A DNA stretch of 64,000 nt, taken from the NCBI RefSeq assembly GCF_049060325.1, contig NZ_JBMGPW010000006.1:1-64000 (forward strand), read 5' to 3'. Of this stretch, positions 24,917 through 33,761 are shown in pieces (the stretch's first letter is position 1; each line of letters starts with the position of its first letter). This stretch comes from Vescimonas sanitatis (GTDB taxonomy: Bacteria; Bacillota; Clostridia; Oscillospirales; Oscillospiraceae). The notes beneath the pieces were generated by a model that saw nothing but the letters and a program-made list of their open reading frames with translations, did no database searches and was not told the DNA's origin. The translations under genes and the position numbers were made by a program.

Positions 24917-24934
24917 GGTTAGTCATCTCTAACC
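24917..24934. promoter_or_regulatory. GGTTAG-N6-CTAACC dyad, site 4 (upstream of the ABC pair)
   Basis: GGTTAGTCATCTCTAACC, perfect arms with the same 6-bp spacing as at 17583, 54 bases before the first ABC half-transporter. Confidence 0.65.
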
Positions 24935-24987
24935 AGCGCGGCGCATCCTCCAACAAACCTATATATTTTAAGAAAGGAACACGGAAT

Positions 24988-26778
24988 ATGAGCAAACAGA
25001 AAAAAGAAAAGCAGCCGCCGGTGCTGGGCAGGCTGCTGGCATATGCCGGAGGGCATAAGTGGCTGTCCGTCTTGGGCTGCGGGCTGTCCGGCGTTTCGGC
25101 GGCGGCCGGCATTTTCCCGTTCGTCTTTGTCTGGTACGCGGCCAGAGGCATTTTAACGCCGGGAGGCGGTGTTCCGGCAGGGCTTGCCCGCTACGGCTGG
25201 TACGCGCTGGCGGCGGCGCTTCTGAGCGCGGCGATCTATTTCGCCGGCCTCATGTGTACGCACCTTGCGGCCTTCCGGGTGGCGACGAATATGCGAAAGG
25301 CGGCGGTCGCCCATCTCATTGACCTGCCGCTGGGGTACTTTAACGCCAACCTTACGGGGCGGCTGCGCAAGCAGATCGACGACAACGCGGCGCTGACCGA
25401 AACCCTCCTTGCCCACACCATCCCCGACGCGGTGGGTGGGATCGTAACGCCGATACTGGCGGTGGGACTGCTCTTCGTCTTTGACTGGCGCATGGGGCTT
25501 GCCTGCCTGATCCCCATGATCATCGGGCTTATCTGCCTGATGAGCATGATGACCGGGACGGGCATGAAGTTCTTTGAGGAATACCAGCGGGCAGGAGAGC
25601 GCATTTCCGCCGAGGCCACAGAGTATGTCCGGGGTATCCCGGTGGTGAAGGTATTCCAGCAGACAGTTTACTCCTTCAAGAGCTTTCATGCCGCCATCCT
25701 CAGCTACCGCGACCTTGCCAGCGGCTACGCCATGATGTGCCGTATGCCCTACACCCTGTTTACGGTGGTTCTGAACAGCATGTTCCTGCTTCTCATACCC
25801 TTGGGGATGGTTCTCGTAGGCGCGGCAGACGGCTGGGCGGTGCTGGCCGACCTGGTGTTTTACATTTTCTTCGCGCCCCAGCTTGCCTTTATGATGGAGC
25901 GGCTGATGTACGCGGTCAACGCACAGATGGAGGCCGCCGAGGCAGTGAACAAGCTGGAGGCGATATTGAAGGAGTCGCCCCTTCCCGAGCCTGCGGCGGA
26001 CAGCGGAAGCAAGCCCGCGGACAGCAGCATTTCCTTTGAAAATGTCACCTTTTCCTATGACGGCGCGGACAGGCCCGCGCTGACGAATGTGAGCTTCCAT
26101 CTGCCGCAGGGGGCGGCGTGGGCGCTGGTGGGTCCCTCCGGCGGCGGCAAGACCACCATCGCCCGGCTGATCCCGCGCTTTTTCGATGTGCAGGCAGGGG
26201 CGGTGCTCCTGGGCGGACGGGATGTGCGAAGCATCCCCACGGCGGAGCTGATGGAGCAGATATCCTTCGTCTTTCAGGAGGTGCGCCTGTTTAAGAAGAG
26301 CATCCGAGACAATATCCGCGCCGCTCGGCCGGACGCCACCGAGGCGGAGATATTACACGCGGCGCAGCTTGCCCAGTGCGGCGACATTCTGGAAAAGACG
26401 CCGGGCGGGCTGGACGCCGTGATCGGCGCCAAGGGTGTGTACCTCTCCGGCGGTGAGATGCAGCGCATCGCGCTGGCCCGGGCGATCTTAAAGGACGCGC
26501 CCATTGTGGTGCTGGATGAGGCCAGCTCCTTTGCAGACCCGGAGAACGAGGCGAAGATACAAAAGGCCTTCGAGGCGCTGATGAAGGGCAAGACCGTGCT
26601 GATGATCGCCCACCGCCTGTCCACGGTGCGGAACATGGACCGCATCCTCGTCATCCGGGACGGCGGGATCGCCGAGGAAGGAAAGCACGATGAGCTTCTC
26701 GAAAAGGGCGGCGTATATGCCGCCATGTGGGAGGAATACCAAAAGGCCGCGCAGTGGAAGGTGGGAGGTGCCGCATGA
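24988..26778 (+). CDS. ABC half-transporter, membrane-ATPase fusion (YbtP/IrtA-like), first
   Basis: 596 residues: six membrane segments in about 20-320, then the ATPase domain from about 345. Walker A GPSGGGKTT, Q-loop FVFQEVRLF, signature YLSGGEMQR, Walker B IVVLDEASSFADPENE and His switch IAHRLSTV. The DEA..FADPENE form is common in half-transporters linked to siderophore uptake (YbtPQ, IrtAB), which have the exporter fold but act as importers. It overlaps the next gene by 4 bases, and the two form a heterodimer. The dyad at 24917 ties the pair to the siderophore operon; a drug exporter remains possible. Confidence 0.85.
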   Translation: MSKQKKEKQPPVLGRLLAYAGGHKWLSVLGCGLSGVSAAAGIFPFVFVWYAARGILTPGGGVPAGLARYGWYALAAALLSAAIYFAGLMCTHLAAFRVATNMRKAAVAHLIDLPLGYFNANLTGRLRKQIDDNAALTETLLAHTIPDAVGGIVTPILAVGLLFVFDWRMGLACLIPMIIGLICLMSMMTGTGMKFFEEYQRAGERISAEATEYVRGIPVVKVFQQTVYSFKSFHAAILSYRDLASGYAMMCRMPYTLFTVVLNSMFLLLIPLGMVLVGAADGWAVLADLVFYIFFAPQLAFMMERLMYAVNAQMEAAEAVNKLEAILKESPLPEPAADSGSKPADSSISFENVTFSYDGADRPALTNVSFHLPQGAAWALVGPSGGGKTTIARLIPRFFDVQAGAVLLGGRDVRSIPTAELMEQISFVFQEVRLFKKSIRDNIRAARPDATEAEILHAAQLAQCGDILEKTPGGLDAVIGAKGVYLSGGEMQRIALARAILKDAPIVVLDEASSFADPENEAKIQKAFEALMKGKTVLMIAHRLSTVRNMDRILVIRDGGIAEEGKHDELLEKGGVYAAMWEEYQKAAQWKVGGAA

Positions 26779-28517
26779 TCGAACGCATCCGCAAAAAATA
26801 CGCCATGACGGAGAAGGGCGCAAAAGACTATGTGGCCGCCGTGTTCTGGTCCGTACTGGTCAACATCAGCAAAATGCTGCCCGTAGGCGTGCTGGCCACG
26901 GCACTCTCCGGCATCGTAGAGGCGCTGACAAACGGCACCGACCCAAGGGCGGGGCTTACGCGCTTTCTGGCCGCGGGCGTCCTTGCCCTCGCCGCGCTCT
27001 TTGTGACCTTCCTGATCCAATACAAAGCCTTATACGAAGCCACCTACCGGGAGAGTGCCAACCGCCGCATCCGGCTGGCGGAGGTACTGCGCCAGCTCCC
27101 GCTGTCCTTCTTCGGAAACCGGGACCTGACCGACCTGACAACCACCATCATGGGGGATACGGAGACGCTGGAAAAGGCCTTCTCCCACTTTTACCCCGCC
27201 ATGCACGGCGCGCTCATCTCCACGGCGCTGATTTCCGCAGGCATGCTGCTTTACGACTGGCGGATGGCACTGGCTCTTTTGTGGGTGGTGCCTGCGTCGC
27301 TGCTGATGGTCTATCTCTCCCGGCGCATGGAAAAGCGGCATATAAAGAAGGGGCTTGTCACCCGTCGCGCGGCCACTGACGCCATGCAGGAGGTGCTGGA
27401 GTGCGCGCCGGAGATCAAGGCGTGTAACCAAAAGGCGCGGTATATCGCCGACCTGAACCGCAGGCTGGATGAGGCGGAGCAGGACACCATCCGGGGCGAG
27501 CTGTTCACAGGCTCCGTAGTCACGGCGGCGCAGTCCTTCCTGAAGCTGGGCATCGCCACCACCGTCCTCACGGGGGTGCTGCTCATGAGCCGCGGCGACC
27601 TGGCGCTGATCCCGTTTCTGATGTTCCTTATCGCCGCCACTCGGGTATATGACCCCATCGGCTCCATGTTTGCCAACATGGCCGCGGTTTTCGCCTGCGA
27701 GGTGCGCATCGAGCGTATGCAGGAGATCGAGAACGAAAAGCGCATGACCGGCCTGACCGAATATGATCCCGATGGCTACGACATCCGCTTTGAGCATGTG
27801 ACCTTTGCCTACCGGGAAAAAGAGGATGTGCTAAGGGACGTCTCCTTTACGGCGAAGCAAGGGCAGGTGACGGCGCTGGTGGGACCCTCCGGCGGCGGAA
27901 AGTCCACGGCGGCCAAGCTGGCAGCCCGCTTCTGGGACCCGACGGAGGGAACGGTGCAACTGGGCGGCGTGGACGTGTCCACGGTGGACGGCGAGGCGCT
28001 GCTGAAAAACTACGCCATCGTATTTCAGGATGTGGTACTGTTTGCGGATACCGTGATGGAAAACATCCGCCTCGGCAAGCGGGACGCCACCGACGAGGAG
28101 GTGCTGGCGGCGGCGAAGGCGGCGCAGTGCGACGCCTTCGTATCCAGGCTGCCGGAGGGCTACCATACCCTGATCGGGGAAAACGGCTCCCGACTCTCCG
28201 GCGGTGAGCGGCAGCGCATCTCCATTGCCCGCGCCATCTTGAAGGACGCGCCGGTGATTTTGCTGGACGAGGCCACGGCCTCACTGGACGTGGAAAATGA
28301 AACGGCGGTGCAGGCGGCATTGTCCGGATTGATCAAGGATAAGACGGTGCTCATCATCGCGCACCGCATGCGTACCGTCATGAACGCCGATCAGATCGTC
28401 CTGCTCTCCGGCGGCCGCGTGGTTGAGATGGGTTCTCCGGCGGAGCTGCTGAAAAAGAACGGCCTGTTCCGCCACATGGCGCAGCTCCAGAGCGAGAGCA
28501 TGGAGTGGACGGCGTAG
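26775..28517 (+). CDS. ABC half-transporter, membrane-ATPase fusion (YbtQ/IrtB-like), second
   Basis: 580 residues from ATG at 26775 (ATGA overlap with the previous stop). Six membrane segments, then the ATPase domain: Walker A GPSGGGKST, Q-loop IVFQDVVLF, signature RLSGGERQR, Walker B VILLDEATASLDVENE, His switch IAHRMRTV. It is the partner of the preceding half-transporter. An intact Walker B glutamate is present in this one and in the partner, so both sites may hydrolyse ATP. Confidence 0.88.
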   Translation: MIERIRKKYAMTEKGAKDYVAAVFWSVLVNISKMLPVGVLATALSGIVEALTNGTDPRAGLTRFLAAGVLALAALFVTFLIQYKALYEATYRESANRRIRLAEVLRQLPLSFFGNRDLTDLTTTIMGDTETLEKAFSHFYPAMHGALISTALISAGMLLYDWRMALALLWVVPASLLMVYLSRRMEKRHIKKGLVTRRAATDAMQEVLECAPEIKACNQKARYIADLNRRLDEAEQDTIRGELFTGSVVTAAQSFLKLGIATTVLTGVLLMSRGDLALIPFLMFLIAATRVYDPIGSMFANMAAVFACEVRIERMQEIENEKRMTGLTEYDPDGYDIRFEHVTFAYREKEDVLRDVSFTAKQGQVTALVGPSGGGKSTAAKLAARFWDPTEGTVQLGGVDVSTVDGEALLKNYAIVFQDVVLFADTVMENIRLGKRDATDEEVLAAAKAAQCDAFVSRLPEGYHTLIGENGSRLSGGERQRISIARAILKDAPVILLDEATASLDVENETAVQAALSGLIKDKTVLIIAHRMRTVMNADQIVLLSGGRVVEMGSPAELLKKNGLFRHMAQLQSESMEWTA

Positions 28518-28587
28518 AACGCTGCGAGATAAACAGAATTCCGAGTACAATATTGGAAAACGAAGTATCGAAAACAAGGAGGCGTTT

Positions 28588-29190
28588 ATGAAAGAAACGA
28601 ATAAATGGTCTGTCAGGGATGTGATCACCACAGTGCTGCTTTCGGCGGTACTGATCGTGATCCAGCTCGTCGTCAATATGGTCTGCATGGCCAACGACTT
28701 TGTCAGCATGGTGCTGTCGGTGGGGATCACCATGTTCCTCTGCGCGCCGGTCTATATGCTCATGGTCAGCCGGATCGGCAAGCGTTTTGTGACGCTGATC
28801 TATATGACGATCCTCGGTGTGATTTTCCTGCTGATGGGCAACTGGTTCTTGCTTCCTTATTACGTTCTCGTGGGAATCCTCTGCGAGGCGATTCTCTGGA
28901 AGGAAGGCTCCTGCCAAAAACCGAAACGGCTGACTGCCACCTGGACGGCGGCGAGCCTGCTGTACAACGGGGTCAATCTGCTGCCCATCTGGTTCTTCTG
29001 GGACACCTACTACGATTTTGCGCTGGCAAGCGGCATGGAGCAGAGCTACATCGATTCCTATGTGCGTTACTACACCTCTCCCGGCTGGCTGGCCTTTATT
29101 CTGCTGTTCACGACGCTGATGGGCTTTTTAGGCTGCATGGTGGGCAGTCGGCTGATCCGCAGGCATTTTAAGAAGGCCGGCGTTCTATGA
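28588..29190 (+). CDS. MptD-family putative ECF transporter S component
   Basis: 200 residues with about five or six membrane segments (VITTVLLSAVLIVIQLVVNMVC, VLSVGITMFLCAPVYMLMV, FVTLIYMTILGVIFLLMG and others). It resembles the MptD/TIGR02185 type of substrate-capture proteins; NWFLLPYYVLVGILCEAIL is typical. The transport substrate of this group is not established. It is followed, with a 4-base overlap, by T and A components, giving a complete dedicated ECF transporter. It lies 70 bases behind the ABC pair and is probably co-transcribed. Confidence 0.75.
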   Translation: MKETNKWSVRDVITTVLLSAVLIVIQLVVNMVCMANDFVSMVLSVGITMFLCAPVYMLMVSRIGKRFVTLIYMTILGVIFLLMGNWFLLPYYVLVGILCEAILWKEGSCQKPKRLTATWTAASLLYNGVNLLPIWFFWDTYYDFALASGMEQSYIDSYVRYYTSPGWLAFILLFTTLMGFLGCMVGSRLIRRHFKKAGVL

Positions 29191-29885
29191 GAGCGGACGC
29201 ATCCTTTGCGGTGCCGGTCAAGCTGTGGGCGCTGCTGTGCGTCTTTGCCGGAGTAACCATCGGCGGGAATGTGCTGCTCACCTGCATCCTGACCGGCGGC
29301 GCACTTCTTTATCTCGTTATGCAGCGGAGCTTCCGCCTTGCCGCGTCCTATGGCTGCTTTTATCTGTTGCTGGCGCTGCTGCTCTACGGCATCCGCTTCC
29401 ACGGGCTGCACATGCCGGTCTTTTCGGAATTTTATGTTCTGATGTTCTGGAATCTGTCACCGATCTTTCTGGTGTCATGGGATCTGATCACCACGCCGCC
29501 GGGGATGCTCTCCGCGTTCTTATCCCGCCTCCGTATGCCCACCCCGTTCATTCTTGGGCTTCTTGTGGTCTTTCGCTTCTTCCCCACCATGCGGACGGAG
29601 CTGAAAGGCGTAGGCATGTCCATGAAAAACCGAGGGCTGACCGCAGCGGGACAGCTGCTCGCACATCCCGTGCAGAGCATGGAGTATGTGCTGGTTCCGT
29701 TTCTTCTTCGGGTATTGCAGCTCGCCGATCAGCTTTCCGTTTCCGCTGTTGCAAGGGGCGCGGAGCGTCCGGGCGTGCGCGGCAGCTATTATGAGCAAAA
29801 GGCCGGGGCGCGGGATCACATCGCGGCAGCCGCATGTGCGATAGTTACGGCTTCCTATTTGGTTTTGGAAAGGAGCATGGCATGA
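29187..29885 (+). CDS. ECF transporter T component (CbiQ/EcfT-like)
   Basis: 232 residues with four or five membrane segments. The coupling helices are visible: RFFPTMRTELKGVGMSMKNRGLT, and ISVSAVARGAERPG-like VSAVARGAERPGVRGSYY, the second Ala-Arg-Gly motif of EcfT that docks on the ATPases. It overlaps both neighbours by 4 bases. It joins the S component to the ATPases. Confidence 0.85.
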   Translation: MRADASFAVPVKLWALLCVFAGVTIGGNVLLTCILTGGALLYLVMQRSFRLAASYGCFYLLLALLLYGIRFHGLHMPVFSEFYVLMFWNLSPIFLVSWDLITTPPGMLSAFLSRLRMPTPFILGLLVVFRFFPTMRTELKGVGMSMKNRGLTAAGQLLAHPVQSMEYVLVPFLLRVLQLADQLSVSAVARGAERPGVRGSYYEQKAGARDHIAAAACAIVTASYLVLERSMA

Positions 29886-31288
29886 TCGAGCTTATACGCG
29901 CTTCTTTTCAATACGAAAACTCAGACAGAGGCGTACAGGACATTTCCCTTTCGGTAAAAAGCGGCGAATGCGTCGTGCTGACGGGGCTTTCCGGCTGCGG
30001 CAAGACCACCGTGACAAGGCTTGCCAACGGGCTTGCGCCGTCCTATTACCCCGGAGACTTCAGCGGAAGCGTGAGGATAGACGGCAAGGACATATCAAGG
30101 CTTTCCACATGGGAGATCGGGCGTTTGGTGGGAAGCGTTTTTCAGGATCCCAAAAGCCAGTTCTTTTCCTCCGAGCTTGCCGGAGAGGTGGCCTTTCCCT
30201 GCGAGAATTACGGCCTGTCCACCCGGGAGATACGGGAGAGGACGGACGCCGCCATAGAGGCATTGAAGCTGTCTCATTTGAAAGACAGGGCAGTTGACGT
30301 CCTCTCAAGCGGAGAAAAGCAGCGGGCGGCCATTGCGTCCGTATATGCCATGAAGCCAAAGGTCTTTGTGTGCGACGAGCCGACGGCCAATCTCGATGCC
30401 GCCGGGACGAGGCAGCTTGCGCAGACCCTCCGGCAGCTCAAGGAGCAGGGTTTTACCCTGCTCATCGCGGAGCATCGGATCGACTGGCTGATGGGGATCG
30501 CAGACCGGTTTTTATATCTGCGAGACGGCAGAATAGCGGCCGAGTATACACCGGAGGATTTGCTCCTTCTGCCGGAAGCGGACATCTTAGGTATGGGTCT
30601 GCGCTCTCCGCGCGAGGGAAAGAGTCTTCCCGCTCCCTCCGTATTGGACGAAAGCCCTGCCGCCTTGAGGACAGCAGGGCTCTCGAAAAGAATACGCAAA
30701 GAAGTCATTTTCGATGATGTCTCCCTATCCTTTCCGGAGGGCAAAGTGACCGCCATAACGGGACAAAACGGCGCGGGGAAAACCACCCTTGCGCAGATCC
30801 TCTGCGGGCTGGCAAGGCAGACAAGGGGACATATCCTGATAGACGGGAAAAAAGCAAGAGCGGCCGTCCGGCGCAGGGAGATCTATTACTGCGGCAACGA
30901 CACGTCAACGCAGTTCTTCACGGCAAGCGTGGCGGAGGAGCTGCTGCTGAATACCGAATTGACGGAAGAAAACAAAGACCGTGCCAGACATTTGCTGAAG
31001 GAGTTTGGGCTTTACGAGTACAGGGACGCGCATCCGTCCGCTCTGTCCGGCGGGCAGAAGCAGCGCCTTGCCATCGCCTGCGCCATCTTTTCCGGCCGCA
31101 GGATACTGATTCTCGATGAGCCCACCAGCGGCCTTGACGGGCAGAATATGCGCCTGATCGCAGAAAGGCTGAAAAGCGAAGCGCGGAACAGCAGAGCCAT
31201 TCTCGTGATCACCCACGACAGGGAGCTGATCGAGAGCTGCTGCGATACCGTTGTGGAGGTCGGTACAAAGCCCAGCGAGGTACAGTGA
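29882..31288 (+). CDS. ECF transporter A component with two fused ATPase domains
   Basis: 468 residues from ATG at 29882 (ATGA overlap). Domain 1 at about 1-230: Walker A GLSGCGKTT, signature LSSGEKQR, Walker B VFVCDEPTANLD. Domain 2 at about 265-465: Walker A GQNGAGKTT, signature LSGGQKQR, Walker B ILILDEPTSGLD. Both sets look intact. The fusion replaces the usual EcfA1/EcfA2 pair and belongs to group I ECF transporters that serve a single substrate. Part of this gene (30891-30947) is copied in the scar at 32860. Confidence 0.9.
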   Translation: MIELIRASFQYENSDRGVQDISLSVKSGECVVLTGLSGCGKTTVTRLANGLAPSYYPGDFSGSVRIDGKDISRLSTWEIGRLVGSVFQDPKSQFFSSELAGEVAFPCENYGLSTREIRERTDAAIEALKLSHLKDRAVDVLSSGEKQRAAIASVYAMKPKVFVCDEPTANLDAAGTRQLAQTLRQLKEQGFTLLIAEHRIDWLMGIADRFLYLRDGRIAAEYTPEDLLLLPEADILGMGLRSPREGKSLPAPSVLDESPAALRTAGLSKRIRKEVIFDDVSLSFPEGKVTAITGQNGAGKTTLAQILCGLARQTRGHILIDGKKARAAVRRREIYYCGNDTSTQFFTASVAEELLLNTELTEENKDRARHLLKEFGLYEYRDAHPSALSGGQKQRLAIACAIFSGRRILILDEPTSGLDGQNMRLIAERLKSEARNSRAILVITHDRELIESCCDTVVEVGTKPSEVQ

Positions 31289-31409
31289 ACACCTTTTGCC
31301 ATTGAGCCATCGCGGGTCAAATGCACGAATGTTACTTTGCGTTGCTTGCCACGACGGTGTTGTTACTGCTATACTGTGTGTGCAATCTTTGAGGGAAGGA
31401 GGGATTTCC

Positions 31410-31787
31410 ATGTTTCAAGAAAACCTTCGACTGAAACGCAGGGAGCGAGGTCTTTCACAGGAGGAATTGGCATCACGTCTCCATGTCGTCCGGCAGACCA
31501 TTTCAAAATGGGAGAAAGGTCAGTCGGTTCCCGATGCTGAGCAGTTGATAAAGCTGGCTGTCATTCTTGAAACGACTGTAAGCGAGCTTTTGGGCACCCA
31601 GGCGGAAGGCAAAGAGGAACCGAACCAGTTGGCGAAGGAGCTGTCCCGCATCAATACACAGCTTGCCATCAGAAACCATCGGACGCGGCGCGTGCTGAAA
31701 ATCATCGCTGTTGCTCTGCTCGTGTTTGTGGCTTTGGTTTTTGCAATTATGGCGTTGAATTATGCGCCAATGCCGCAACTAAAATAA
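31410..31787 (+). CDS. XRE-family regulator with C-terminal membrane segment
   Basis: 125 residues from ATG at 31410 (GGAAGGAGGG upstream). HTH at about 4-58 (LKRRERGLSQEELASRLHVVRQTISKWEKG), a linker of about 35 residues, then one membrane segment at about 96-116 (IIAVALLVFVALVFAIMAL). Such membrane-anchored XRE proteins are frequent in Firmicutes and usually act next to their own gene. It starts a run of small genes of a different character (31.4-32.9 kb). Confidence 0.8.
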   Translation: MFQENLRLKRRERGLSQEELASRLHVVRQTISKWEKGQSVPDAEQLIKLAVILETTVSELLGTQAEGKEEPNQLAKELSRINTQLAIRNHRTRRVLKIIAVALLVFVALVFAIMALNYAPMPQLK

Positions 31788-31811
31788 CGCATTTTCAAAA
31801 GGAGTGCAGCT

Positions 31812-32189
31812 ATGGGCAAGAAAAAGAGAATGGTGTTGTTGGTGTTAGGTATAATCATTCTTGGCATAGCTATATACCAATATCCATTACAAAAAGCATT
31901 TGCACAAAAAGCCTTCGAAACTTATATAGATAAACAAGGAATAGATCCTGACAATATCGCCATTAAAAAGCCGGTTAAAGACTGGAAGCAAGGAGGATAT
32001 TTGATAGTTGTCACTTTTAATGATGATATAAACAACAAGTATTATTATCATTATGAGGTATGGACGCACAAAAAAGGTGAACCATTGCGTTTTAATAGAA
32101 TGACATTGACTATTATTGACGAGAAAAACTCTGTTGTATTAGAATATCCTTATGATGGTAAGTGTAAGTACCCTCCTATTAAGGAGTGA
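31812..32189 (+). CDS. DUF3139-like membrane protein
   Basis: 125 residues. An N-terminal membrane segment (about 7-23, VLLVLGIIILGIAIYQY) is followed by an outside domain with AQKAFETYIDKQGIDPDNI and WKQGGYLIVVTFNDD, a pattern of DUF3139 proteins. The gene is clearly more AT-rich than its surroundings, which suggests transfer. AAAAGGAGTG precedes the ATG. Function is unknown. Confidence 0.65.
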   Translation: MGKKKRMVLLVLGIIILGIAIYQYPLQKAFAQKAFETYIDKQGIDPDNIAIKKPVKDWKQGGYLIVVTFNDDINNKYYYHYEVWTHKKGEPLRFNRMTLTIIDEKNSVVLEYPYDGKCKYPPIKE

Positions 32190-32206
32190 TACACAAGGAG
32201 TAAATC

Positions 32207-32377
32207 ATGAAAAAGCTCATGAAACGGAGTCTTATTGCAAGGCTGCTTGCCACTGCCGCTGCGACCGGCCTAATTGCGCTATATTTTCTAAATGTCATAA
32301 GCACAGGTGCTTTTGTTCCGTTGATAGTAATCGTTTCTCTCCTCTTCTGGAGCTTTGGCGTGAAGAGAAAGTCATAA
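32207..32377 (+). CDS. Small membrane protein
   Basis: 56 residues from ATG at 32207 with AAGGAG upstream. A basic N-terminus is followed by two hydrophobic stretches (about 11-30 and 33-50), ending VKRKS. No family is recognised. It lies 17 bases behind the DUF3139-like gene and 35 bases ahead of a lipoprotein gene, so it is probably co-transcribed with them. Confidence 0.5.
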   Translation: MKKLMKRSLIARLLATAAATGLIALYFLNVISTGAFVPLIVIVSLLFWSFGVKRKS

Positions 32378-32412
32378 ACCTCCAAACGGTTTTGTTGTTA
32401 CAGGTTGTCGAT

Positions 32413-32853
32413 ATGAAAATGAAAAAACTGATATGCGTTATGGCTCTCGTGTGTACCGGAATTCTTCTGGTGTCGTGTGGGTCAAATCGCCTTGGTGATC
32501 CCAAGGCGCAGCTTATGCGGGACTTTGGCTTGCATATTGATAAGAAAGACTATGTGCTTGAGGAACTCTTCAATAACTACGAAGGGTTTCCTTATGAGGG
32601 AATCGCACTATATAAGCTGACCGTTGGGGAGGACGTTCGTCAGGCGTTCCTGCAATGGGAACGCTTTCCCCTCCCCGAAGCGGCTGAGAACTTTTTAGAG
32701 AGCCTTTCCGCCTATGTGGAGCTGCCCTTGATCGCGGACGGCTACTGGAAAATGGTAGATCGAAACCCGGGAACGAGCGCATACACAAATGTTTCCCTGT
32801 GCGTATATGATAGGGCGACGGGTGCCGCATACCTCTTGACAATGGATATCTAA
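32413..32853 (+). CDS. Small lipoprotein of unknown function
   Basis: 146 residues from ATG at 32413 (or 32419). Lipobox LLVSC with C22. The mature part is acidic and contains QLMRDFGLHIDKKD and a C-terminal YDRATGAAYLLTMDI. There is no recognised family. No clear ribosome-binding site precedes the start; translation may depend on the upstream small gene. A duplication scar begins only 7 bases behind the stop. Confidence 0.6.
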   Translation: MKMKKLICVMALVCTGILLVSCGSNRLGDPKAQLMRDFGLHIDKKDYVLEELFNNYEGFPYEGIALYKLTVGEDVRQAFLQWERFPLPEAAENFLESLSAYVELPLIADGYWKMVDRNPGTSAYTNVSLCVYDRATGAAYLLTMDI

Positions 32854-32859
32854 CGATAA

Positions 32860-32940
32860 GCGGCAACGACACGTAAACGCAGTTTTTACGGCAAGCGTGG
32901 CGGATGAGCTGCTGTGATACTGTGTGTGGAATCTTTAAGG
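32860..32940 (+). pseudogene. Duplicated scrap of the ECF A-component gene fused to a scrap of the XRE upstream region
   Basis: Bases 32860-32914 repeat 30891-30947 with a few changes and a 1-base deletion (GCGGCAACGACACGT, then GGCAAGCGTGGCGGA). Directly behind, 32917-32940 repeats 31371-31398 (ATACTGTGTGTG, AATCTTT). The joint lies in a shared CTGCT. So a segment carrying both was duplicated and lost its middle. Confidence 0.75.
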
Positions 32941-33089
32941 TGGAAACAGATGAAAGATAAAATCGGCTAAACTCAGATACCGTCGTTATGCTTCGAACCG
33001 ACCCGTATGAGATCCGGCCGATGCAAAATCCATATGATGCGGCGGTTGGGTGAGCCAAGGAAACAGGATCGGGAGTGATTACGAAGAAA

Positions 33090-33131
33090 ATGCGCCGTGC
33101 CACATTGCAGTAGCGGTACGGCGCATTTTTT
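33090..33131 (+). terminator. Intrinsic terminator
   Basis: 12-bp stem ATGCGCCGTGCC / GGTACGGCGCAT with one wobble, followed by six T. It ends the small-gene region; the 299-bp gap 32854-33152 otherwise holds only the scar. Confidence 0.75.
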
Positions 33132-33152
33132 AGTTATCGGGTCACATGACTG

Positions 33153-33761
33153 TCATCCGAGTCCGTAGATCAGCAGTGAAATACCACAGGCGAGCAGACT
33201 GACTGCCGAGCCAATCAGGAGCTGCGGCGGGGTGTGGCGCGACAGCTTCAGAGAGGAACGGTAGACCGCTGCGATCAGCAGCACGGACGGTATAATAAAA
33301 AGCGGATGAAGCTTCCAGGTCAGCAGAAACGCAGGAGCCGTTGTGCTGCAGGCATGGCCGCTTGCGTGCAGCTTGAAAACGGTGTTGAGAATCAGCAGTG
33401 CTGCTATGGAAATGACATAGGAGAGGAAGAGAATGTGGACAAGCCAGGAGCACGGGGTCAGCATTGACCAGAGAAACCCGCATATGTATCCGATGGCACT
33501 GCATACCAGTGCCGTGCTGCGCTGTCCCTTTCTCCGATCCTTTCCAATGTGGAATATCTCCCGTATAGGATATGCAGCCATGGGAATGAGCAGCAAAAAC
33601 AACTCGCACAGGAGCAGCTCCCGCAGTGTCAAAAGATTTGCCGGGACATACATCAGGAGCACTGTTATGCCAATGACGATGGGTGGCAGGGTCAGAATGC
33701 GCACGATAAGATGAAAGATTCCGGCGCCTCTTCCCTTTTCATTGGTTGCGCCTGCTTTCAT
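33153..33761 (-). CDS. PAP2-like membrane protein
   Basis: 202 residues with five or six membrane segments. The remnants of the phosphatase motifs are KDRRKGQRSTA, LHASGHACSTTAPA (in place of PSGH) and YRSSLKLSRHTPPQLLIGS (in place of SRxxxxxHxxxD). The order and spacing fit the PAP2 superfamily, but several positions deviate, so activity is uncertain. It overlaps the degV gene by 4 bases and is co-translated with it, which suggests a lipid-related role beside the fatty-acid-binding DegV protein. Confidence 0.65.
   Translation of the reverse strand: MKAGATNEKGRGAGIFHLIVRILTLPPIVIGITVLLMYVPANLLTLRELLLCELFLLLIPMAAYPIREIFHIGKDRRKGQRSTALVCSAIGYICGFLWSMLTPCSWLVHILFLSYVISIAALLILNTVFKLHASGHACSTTAPAFLLTWKLHPLFIIPSVLLIAAVYRSSLKLSRHTPPQLLIGSAVSLLACGISLLIYGLG

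Noticed and set aside
25153..26100. Minus-strand frame of 315 codons inside the first ABC half-transporter
   Set aside because: Low-complexity His/Arg/Gly-rich shadow of a GC-rich gene; the sense strand has all ABC motifs.
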